Origin: a virus
Virus record (IMG/VR): IMGVR_UViG_3300009537_000190
Location: 1-22,818 of that record
DNA length: 22,818 bases
Reading direction: 5' to 3' (one strand)
In this document: positions 1 through 5,595 of the stretch, in pieces
Layout: every line of letters starts with the position of its first letter
Numbering within the stretch: position 1 is the first letter of the stretch
Position numbers and translations under genes: made by a program
The notes under the pieces: generated by a model
Databases searched by the model: none
Told to the model about the DNA's origin: nothing
The model's input: only the letters and a program-made list of their open reading frames with translations

Positions 1-1086
1 TTTGAGGACGGGCAGTATACCGTTAACTGCGTTGGGGCCAACCACAATCTATCAGATGTGAAAGTTCCCAACCAGGTCTCTCTCGTGGTGAACAACGCCG
101 CTGGTCTGATTTCAAACGCTCAGATCGAATATGCCTCATTCAATGGCGGGGTCACTGTAGATGTAGTTGATGGCGTTAGCGGGACGGCTTTCCCTGCTGG
201 AACTTCGATGATGCCCGTAAAAAGCTTGGATGATGCCATGCTGATTGCTTCTGTTAGAGGTTTCGGGACGATCTTCATCCTCGGGGATATGACGATAGAC
301 GCTGGCGGCGATTACTCCAATATGATCTTTGTTGGAGAGAGCAAAGGCAGGACGACAATTACCATTGATCCAGCCGCCAATGTAGCCAACTGTGAATTTT
401 TTGATACCACGATTACTGGAACTCTGGACGGAAACGCTAAGCTATATGATTGTCTGATTCTTGATCTTAACTATATCAATGGGGTGGTGCAGCAATGTAT
501 GCTAGGAGCAGGGACAATTACCCTCGGGGGATCGGCAGAGGCTCATTTTCTGGACTGCTGGTCAGGAGTGGCGGGAACGGGGACGCCAGCAATCGACTGT
601 GGGGGAAGCGGGCAAAGCCTCGCTTTGCGAAACTACAACGGAGGCATGACCATAAAAAACAAGACGGGACCAGAACCGATATCCCTGGACATCAACAGCG
701 GCAGGGTGGTTCTGGATAGCACGGTAACGAACGGTGATATTGTTATCCGTGGAATTGGTATCCTGGATGACAACAGTGTCGGTGCAAACGTGATTGCTGA
801 CGATTTGCTCTCCTCTGATACGATCTCCAGGGCAGTGCTGGATGAGCCGATTGTTTTTCATACTTCTCCTGGAAGTGTTGGAGCGACTATTCTTAATATG
901 TTAGGTTTGATTGGACAAAATATTCAGTGGGGAAATCTTGTACATGATTCAAATCATAATTTAACAGGAGCAAGGCTTACTGCATATACGGACAATAGTT
1001 TAAGCACAATCAGAAAACAGTGGGATATTGCTGCTACATATGATGCAGATTCTGAGCTTACTTCATACGAAATGATTGAGGTATAA
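1..1086 (+). CDS. Phage structural protein with beta-helix-like core (5' end outside window)
   Basis: The reading frame is open from base 1, so the gene begins upstream; the GTG at 58 is only an internal codon. The first visible residues (YTVNCVGANHNLSDV, then a PNQVSL stretch) match a pattern I know from the N-terminal parts of phage tail or neck appendage proteins. The middle is rich in short Gly/Asn/Asp turns and Cys-bearing strands (DCLI, QCML, DCWS, DCGG), as in a right-handed parallel beta-helix. The C-terminal 80 residues (GSVGATILNML, then NHNLTGARLTAYTD) resemble the stem module that ends many such phage proteins. The probable role is a virion appendage or fibre component; there is no catalytic signature. 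Base composition falls from about 53% GC (601-660) to 38% (961-1020) inside the gene. The stop directly abuts the next start (TAA then ATG at 1087). Confidence 0.6.
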   Translation, partial: FEDGQYTVNCVGANHNLSDVKVPNQVSLVVNNAAGLISNAQIEYASFNGGVTVDVVDGVSGTAFPAGTSMMPVKSLDDAMLIASVRGFGTIFILGDMTIDAGGDYSNMIFVGESKGRTTITIDPAANVANCEFFDTTITGTLDGNAKLYDCLILDLNYINGVVQQCMLGAGTITLGGSAEAHFLDCWSGVAGTGTPAIDCGGSGQSLALRNYNGGMTIKNKTGPEPISLDINSGRVVLDSTVTNGDIVIRGIGILDDNSVGANVIADDLLSSDTISRAVLDEPIVFHTSPGSVGATILNMLGLIGQNIQWGNLVHDSNHNLTGARLTAYTDNSLSTIRKQWDIAATYDADSELTSYEMIEV

Positions 1087-1338
1087 ATGAAAGCAGATCA
1101 GATTGCAGGATTGGGACGAGTTGGGAGGGTTTCAGCAGCGACGATTGCTTCTTTAGGTAGAATTGGACGCAAAATTCTTGAGTTTTTTATTCCAACAGAA
1201 CCTATTACCTTTGTTTCTATTCTGCCGTTTGCATTTCAAACGGAAATTACCAAAGGGAGCAATTTAAAGATTGTAGTATCTACCTATAGAAAAGCAGATG
1301 TTCTTTCTTCTGAAGGAAGAGTTGTTGTTATTTCATAA
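1087..1338 (+). CDS. Small phage protein of unknown function
   Basis: This 83-residue protein starts immediately after the preceding stop codon, so translation is probably coupled. The N-terminus carries a short internal duplication (IAGLGRVGR, then IASLGRIGR 16 residues later). A hydrophobic, proline-containing middle (FFIPTEPITF) leads to a C-terminal beta-like segment (KADVLSSEGRVVVI). That tail resembles the last residues of the repeat protein at 3565-4914 (KVEVISSRSIVEII). I do not recognise a family. The position between an appendage protein and a conserved structural protein suggests a small virion component, but this is inference. A 26-base gap follows, with a strong ribosome binding site for the next gene. 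Confidence 0.5.
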   Translation: MKADQIAGLGRVGRVSAATIASLGRIGRKILEFFIPTEPITFVSILPFAFQTEITKGSNLKIVVSTYRKADVLSSEGRVVVIS

Positions 1339-1364
1339 TTAAAGATATTGGAGGAGATTTAATA

Positions 1365-1916
1365 ATGCGAGATAAAAGTAAAATCGAGGGATTTGTTCGT
1401 GCAACTGTTTATGATTCAAGCGGTCAGATAAAACATTATCCACAAACCTGGTGGCAGAAATTACTAAGGCTTTCTGGAAAAAAGATGATCTCTGTAAACC
1501 ATAATATCGTCACGGATGAAGGAGATGCTCTGGTTGCCGATTTGATGGCAGAAACTCCTGCACAAACAAAAGTGGACGGAACCAACGGGCATATTGAAGT
1601 TGGTACTGGATTTGTATCTGAAAGCAAATCAGCTACTTCTTGTACAACACCCACAGGAAGCCCAGAATTACTGGATGCAACTTACCCTAAACTAAAAGGA
1701 GCATTTGGTGCTGCTGATGATAATGTTATTCAATATCGAGCAACATTTGAGGCAGGCGATTTGGATGCTACGGGTATTGATGAAGCGGCGCTTATTAATA
1801 ATGCCGTCGCAGGAAGTGCCGATTGTTTAGCATATGCTGAAATTACTCCAGCGGTGAATGTGACTTCTTCAGATACGCTACAGGTTGATTGGGAATTGAC
1901 ATTTACTGGTTCCTAA
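1365..1916 (+). CDS. Conserved phage structural protein (NxVTDEGxALVA type)
   Basis: This 183-residue protein has a strong Shine-Dalgarno site (GGAGGA, 1350-1355). Its layout is one I know from many siphophage structural regions. It has an early NHNIVTDEGDALVADLM segment, a glycine turn giving HIEVGTGF, a central TYPKLKGAF to QYRATFEAGD strand pair, an IDEAALINN motif, and a C-terminal DTLQVDWELTF strand. Members are usually annotated only as hypothetical or tail/fibre-associated proteins, and I know of no settled function. The beta-rich pattern and lack of a signal peptide fit a virion surface or adaptor protein. It precedes the 87-residue protein with a 12-base gap. Confidence 0.6.
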   Translation: MRDKSKIEGFVRATVYDSSGQIKHYPQTWWQKLLRLSGKKMISVNHNIVTDEGDALVADLMAETPAQTKVDGTNGHIEVGTGFVSESKSATSCTTPTGSPELLDATYPKLKGAFGAADDNVIQYRATFEAGDLDATGIDEAALINNAVAGSADCLAYAEITPAVNVTSSDTLQVDWELTFTGS

Positions 1917-1928
1917 TAAGGAGTAATT

Positions 1929-2192
1929 ATGCCAGCTAGAAATGTCCATGAAGTCAATATTACAAATTGGACTTCTCTTGGTAGCACTGCGCCAGTTGAT
2001 CGATATTCATTTGATCTTGAGATCAAATGGACTGACATGGCTGGCGTATTCCACACACATAGTGGAACCTACATTTTTCCAAACGATATAGTCTCAATGC
2101 CCTTGGTTAATATGCGCCATTTTGCTGAGATGATGGTGCTTGCGATGGTGAGAACAACGCTTGGCATAGATACCTGGGATGAATATACATGA
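1929..2192 (+). CDS. Small hypothetical phage protein
   Basis: This 87-residue protein has a good ribosome binding site (AAGGAG, 1918-1923, six bases before the ATG). It looks like a compact alpha/beta protein. An amphipathic strand region (YSFDLEIKWTD) and a threonine/histidine-rich turn lead to a C-terminal helix (MRHFAEMMVLAMVRTTLGI) that is hydrophobic but too broken by charges to be a clear membrane span. I recognise no family. Its stop overlaps the next start (ATGA at 2189-2192), so it is probably translationally coupled to the beta-helix gene, for which it could act as a partner or chaperone; that role is a guess. Confidence 0.55.
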   Translation: MPARNVHEVNITNWTSLGSTAPVDRYSFDLEIKWTDMAGVFHTHSGTYIFPNDIVSMPLVNMRHFAEMMVLAMVRTTLGIDTWDEYT

Positions 2193-3565
2193 CCATATAT
2201 TATGTTGGAAAAGGCGGAAGTGATGCGGAAAATGGTACGACTTGGGCGCTTCGCAAACTAACGCTCAACGGTGCAGAGGATATTCCCGTTGCTTCGGGCG
2301 ATACGGTATATGTGGGTCCAGGCGTTTACCGTGAGCGTTTGGATTTGGATGTTAGCGGGACTTCGATGATCACTTATATCGGCGATGTGACAGGCGAGAA
2401 TACCGATGGCATCGGAGGTGTTGTGCGTATTACGGGAAGTGATGACGACCAGACTGCAACACGGGGCAACTGCATTTTTAATGGCGGCACATACACAAGA
2501 AACTACCGCACATTTCGTGGGTTTGTTTTCGATCTGGCTACTAATAATCTCGTTGAAACCTTTGGGCCAAGTGATTACATCACGATTGAGGACTGTGTAT
2601 TCACGATGGGTGCAGCGGGATACTACTGTCTGTTCCTCGTGGGAACTAACAACTATATCAGACGCTGTATCTTCATGCCAGGACGTGATCCAGGGGGTAT
2701 ACGTCACTGGGCAGCCAGTGATAATACCGATGTTTCTTCGGTAATTGAGAACTGTATTTTTATTGGTGGCGGCGATAATTTTCAATCTTTTCGCACACAG
2801 GGGATTACCATCAGGAACTGCACGTTTCTGCACGGTAGAGATGATGGCGTGGATTGCGACCAGGCGATAACTGGAACGATAGACGTGAACAACTGCATAT
2901 TCTTTGGTATCTCTGGAAATGCCCTCGAAGCGGCGGAGACAGGCGACATTATCGAAAACTACAACTCGTTTTCTTTTAACTTCTCGGACCGCAGCCTTGT
3001 TGATACGGGTGCACAATCCAATGATTATCCTCCCCTGTTTGATTGGCCTGTTCTATTGGACGGGTTCATGCTCAAGAGTTACATGCTGGGAATATTATCC
3101 GAATGGTCTACGATTAAACGTATTACGGGGACTGGCGAGAGCACTGGGGATTTCTTTGGGATAGATAGACCCACAATCAGTTCGAAGAAATCGTGGGGGG
3201 CTTTCCAATATAGAGGGATAGAGCGAGAGACAATCACGACAAGAGGAACAAGCGCAGCGTCTTTGAAATTGGATGATGCTGGCGAGGCCATGTTTTTCGT
3301 TCCTGTCGATGGCTCGCAAATAACAATCTCGGCGTATGCTTATCATGAGGCTGACTATACTGGCACTCTGCCGCAGATGATCATCCAGCAACCTGGGCAG
3401 AGCGACAGGACAACAACGGACACGGGTTCTCATTCAACATGGAACCTGCTTACCGATACCTTTACCCCTTCTGGCACTGACTTTGTGGTGGTGACATTGC
3501 GTTCCCTCAATGAGGCAACCAGCGGTAATTACGATGTGTTCTTTGAAGACCTGGATGTATCCTGA
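2189..3565 (+). CDS. Right-handed beta-helix appendage protein, possible glycan-binding or depolymerase-like
   Basis: This 458-residue protein opens with the classic pectate-lyase-like entry: YYVGKGGSDAENGTTW, then GDTVYVGPGVY at residues 37-47. It continues as beta-helix rungs marked by a Cys-x-Phe ladder (NCIF 94, DCVF 134, RCIF 159, NCIF 188, NCTF 210, NCIF 235). The rungs end near residue 265, and a WGAFQYRG motif follows at about 336. Residues 345-458 look like a jelly-roll carbohydrate-binding module, with alternating strands and a terminal VFFEDLDVS. Such proteins are tail spikes or capsid/neck fibres that bind, and sometimes cleave, surface polysaccharide. I see no certain catalytic residues, so enzymatic activity is not claimed. 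There is no Shine-Dalgarno site; it is coupled by ATGA to the gene before and by TGATG to the gene after. GC is about 45% at 3001-3060, higher than the AT-rich repeats that follow. Confidence 0.7.
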   Translation: MTIYYVGKGGSDAENGTTWALRKLTLNGAEDIPVASGDTVYVGPGVYRERLDLDVSGTSMITYIGDVTGENTDGIGGVVRITGSDDDQTATRGNCIFNGGTYTRNYRTFRGFVFDLATNNLVETFGPSDYITIEDCVFTMGAAGYYCLFLVGTNNYIRRCIFMPGRDPGGIRHWAASDNTDVSSVIENCIFIGGGDNFQSFRTQGITIRNCTFLHGRDDGVDCDQAITGTIDVNNCIFFGISGNALEAAETGDIIENYNSFSFNFSDRSLVDTGAQSNDYPPLFDWPVLLDGFMLKSYMLGILSEWSTIKRITGTGESTGDFFGIDRPTISSKKSWGAFQYRGIERETITTRGTSAASLKLDDAGEAMFFVPVDGSQITISAYAYHEADYTGTLPQMIIQQPGQSDRTTTDTGSHSTWNLLTDTFTPSGTDFVVVTLRSLNEATSGNYDVFFEDLDVS

Positions 3566-4914
3566 TGGATTTCGATCTGTGGATTACCAACCGTATAGGG
3601 TTCGACATTGCTGCGCCAGCTAATGGAGGAACTGGTGACTTCGATACGTGGATCACGAATCGTATTTCATGGTGGGAGTATTGGAAAGCTCTTGTAGGGG
3701 GGGAAAGTTATCAACGGGGAATATATGATTCTATAGGAATTACAAGTGCAATAAATAATATTCAAACATATATTCGAACAGTGATAAATACAATAAGTGT
3801 AGTAGATATTATTTCTGTATTGGGTACTTATATTCGGACGATATCTGAAGCAGTTGGTATTACAGACACGTTTTCAAAAATTGGAACTTTTATAAAAAAT
3901 TTTGCAGAGACGGTTGGAATTACCGAGATTTTAACAACAGCAGTATTCAAATTAATCCTGTTTGTGGATGCGGTGAGTATAACGGATACCATTTCTAAAA
4001 TTAGTGCTTTTATAAGAATCTTACCAGATAATGTTGTCATAACAGATGTAATTTCTAAGATAGGTACTTTTATAAGAATTTTACTAGATACTGTTGGTAT
4101 AACAGATGCCATTTCAACAGCCATAGCATATATTGTAGCTCTAGTTGATTCAATTTCAATAACAGATATTCTTTTAGCGGCGGTATTCAAATTAGTTACA
4201 TTAGCTGATGCAGTAGGAATTACAGATATCGTAACAAAAATAGGAACTTTTATAAGGATAGTTGCTGATACAGTAAATATTACAGAGGTACTAACAAAAG
4301 TTGCAAATTACCTTGTATCAATAATAGATAACATTAGTTTAATTGATATAATTTCAACGAGCGTTAATTTTATTATAGCAATCGCTGATTCGATTGGCAT
4401 AACAGATGTTATGACAGCAATAAAAGGTGCGGGAGCATTCTTTGTAAATATTTATGATATAGTTAATATTACTGATGCATTAACAAAAACAGGTGAATTT
4501 ATACGAAATCTTGCTGATAACATAAATATAATGGATAGTTTTTCTAAAATAGGAACATATATTCGTACAATTTCTGAGAATCTTGATATTATTGATACTG
4601 TTGAATCAATTGTACACAGATTTATTTTTTTAACAAGTTCTATTGGTATTGTGGATATTTTTTCTACGATTCAAGGATATAAAAGAGAAATATTTGAAAC
4701 AGTTAATATTACTGATATGTTAAATAAAATAGGAACTTATATTCGTTCTGTTTTGGATGTGCTTGGAGTTACTGAAACAATTGGAGTTATAGGAGGAAGT
4801 TATCTCCAAATACCTTTTTTGCGAGGGCTTTTTAAAGTAATTATTGTTCCAACAGAAGAGTATAAAGTGGAAGTTATTTCTTCACGAAGTATAGTTGAGA
4901 TTATAGATGAGTGA
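3565..4914 (+). CDS. Virion-associated protein with about eighteen 20-residue tandem repeats
   Basis: This 449-residue protein starts at an overlapping TGATG. The head region (residues 1-54) contains two copies of a DxWITNRI motif (residues 5-11 and 28-34) and a Trp-rich stretch (SWWEYWK). From residue 56 to 398 there are 17 clear units and a partial eighteenth. Almost all are exactly 20 residues, with consensus xVGITDxxSKIGTFIRxxxD; unit 12 has three extra residues. The C-terminal cap (about 399-449) ends in alternating hydrophobic strands (VEVISSRSIVEIIDE). Exact periodicity with fixed Gly, Thr/Asp and hydrophobic positions suggests an elongated solenoid or shaft. I know no named family for it. 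Neighbours suggest a fibre or appendage. The repeat DNA is very AT-rich (13 of 60 G/C at 3721-3780), while the head region resembles the GC-richer gene upstream. Confidence 0.65.
   Translation: MDFDLWITNRIGFDIAAPANGGTGDFDTWITNRISWWEYWKALVGGESYQRGIYDSIGITSAINNIQTYIRTVINTISVVDIISVLGTYIRTISEAVGITDTFSKIGTFIKNFAETVGITEILTTAVFKLILFVDAVSITDTISKISAFIRILPDNVVITDVISKIGTFIRILLDTVGITDAISTAIAYIVALVDSISITDILLAAVFKLVTLADAVGITDIVTKIGTFIRIVADTVNITEVLTKVANYLVSIIDNISLIDIISTSVNFIIAIADSIGITDVMTAIKGAGAFFVNIYDIVNITDALTKTGEFIRNLADNINIMDSFSKIGTYIRTISENLDIIDTVESIVHRFIFLTSSIGIVDIFSTIQGYKREIFETVNITDMLNKIGTYIRSVLDVLGVTETIGVIGGSYLQIPFLRGLFKVIIVPTEEYKVEVISSRSIVEIIDE
3730..4758 (+). repeat. Coding tandem repeat, 60-bp units (20 residues), 17 full copies
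   Basis: Seventeen in-frame units run from S56 to D398 of the host gene; all are 20 codons except the twelfth, which has 23. The most conserved segment is KIGT[FY]IR (units 3, 6, 9, 14 and 17). The pair marked by AVFKL (units 4 and 8) recurs four units apart, hinting at higher-order duplication. Neighbouring units differ at the DNA level, so the array is old or diversified rather than a fresh slippage product. Confidence 0.85.
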
Positions 4915-4927
4915 AGGGAGTAGATGA

Positions 4928-5272
4928 ATGGCAGATTTTACGATTAAACGAAATGATTTATTGCCTAAATTAGAAGCGATTTTAAAAGACGGCAATAATG
5001 ATCCCGTTGATTTAACCGCAGCTACGGATATTGTTTTTCATATGCGCTTTGAAAAAGAGTCAACATTAAAAATTCAGGATGGAGAAGTTGATATTGATCT
5101 TGATCCAACAACGGGTAAAGTGTCTTATGAATGGCAAGGGGGAACTACAAGTGATACAGACACAGAAGGAATATTTCTTGGAGAATTCTCAGTTACTTGG
5201 ACTGGAGGAAAAGAACAGACTTTTCCAAGTGCAGGATATATTAATATAGAAATTTATGAAGACCTTGCGTAA
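4928..5272 (+). CDS. BppU N-terminal-domain-like small phage protein
   Basis: This 114-residue protein has a Shine-Dalgarno site AGGGAG at 4915-4920. It begins FTIKRNDLLPKLEAIL and continues through DLTAATDIVFHMR, a TGKVSYEWQ turn and a GEFSVTWTGGKEQTFP segment to a terminal YINIEIYEDL strand. This is the pattern of the immunoglobulin-like N-terminal domain of phage BppU-type baseplate/upper fibre proteins (ligand-polarising strands, W-[QT]-GG turn, terminal IEI strand). Here the domain stands alone without a fibre shaft. Stand-alone copies are common in siphophage structural clusters, sometimes close to capsid genes, and their function is not established. It could anchor an appendage or decorate the virion. 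Confidence 0.55.
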   Translation: MADFTIKRNDLLPKLEAILKDGNNDPVDLTAATDIVFHMRFEKESTLKIQDGEVDIDLDPTTGKVSYEWQGGTTSDTDTEGIFLGEFSVTWTGGKEQTFPSAGYINIEIYEDLA

Positions 5273-5312
5273 TGACATAAGTTGTGTGAATCTAATTGTA
5301 GGAGTTGAGAAT

Positions 5313-5579
5313 ATGTCGAACATACAAATTAAACGACGAACGATGAGATTGGTTCCTCGCAGTCCAAGCATTGATGGTTTTTTGCCTGCTGTGGTTGTTC
5401 CTGTTCTTTATGAGCGATGGAAGGGAGATAAATGGGGAAACGTTGTTGTTCTTCATGGTGGAATAACCTCTATTACTTGTGATATGGTTAAAAATGTAGG
5501 TTTTCAGGAACTATCAAAAGTTTATGGAATTCAGCAAACAAAATTATTTCTGGAAGCTGCGGGGCGAGGAGCCCTATAA
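5313..5579 (+). CDS. Small hypothetical protein before the prohead protease
   Basis: I place the start at ATG 5313, which has GGAG at 5301-5304 eight bases upstream. The earlier in-frame ATG at 5256 lies inside the previous gene and has no ribosome binding site. The resulting 88-residue protein is basic at the N-terminus (IKRRTMRLVPRSPS). It has a compact hydrophobic core (FLPAVVVPVLYERW, then NVVVLHGGITSITCDM) and a helical C-terminus (QQTKLFLEAAGRGAL). I recognise no family. In typical phages the portal precedes the protease; this protein is far too small to be a portal. It may be a minor head protein. Confidence 0.5.
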   Translation: MSNIQIKRRTMRLVPRSPSIDGFLPAVVVPVLYERWKGDKWGNVVVLHGGITSITCDMVKNVGFQELSKVYGIQQTKLFLEAAGRGAL

Positions 5580-5595
5580 TTTTATAGGCAAATAA

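Noticed and set aside
58-60. GTG as the start of the first gene
   Set aside because: The frame is open back to base 1 and the upstream residues fit the same family, so the gene is truncated by the window edge.
2258-3016. 252-codon reading frame on the - strand
   Set aside because: It runs fully antisense to a convincing beta-helix gene, lacks a ribosome site and has no recognisable domain.
3730-4758. CRISPR-like array or non-coding tandem repeat
   Set aside because: The 60-bp units are in frame, diverged at synonymous and non-synonymous sites, have no unique spacers and encode a regular protein.
5256-5312. Earlier start for the small gene before the protease
   Set aside because: It has no ribosome site and lies inside the previous gene; ATG 5313 has GGAG at good spacing.
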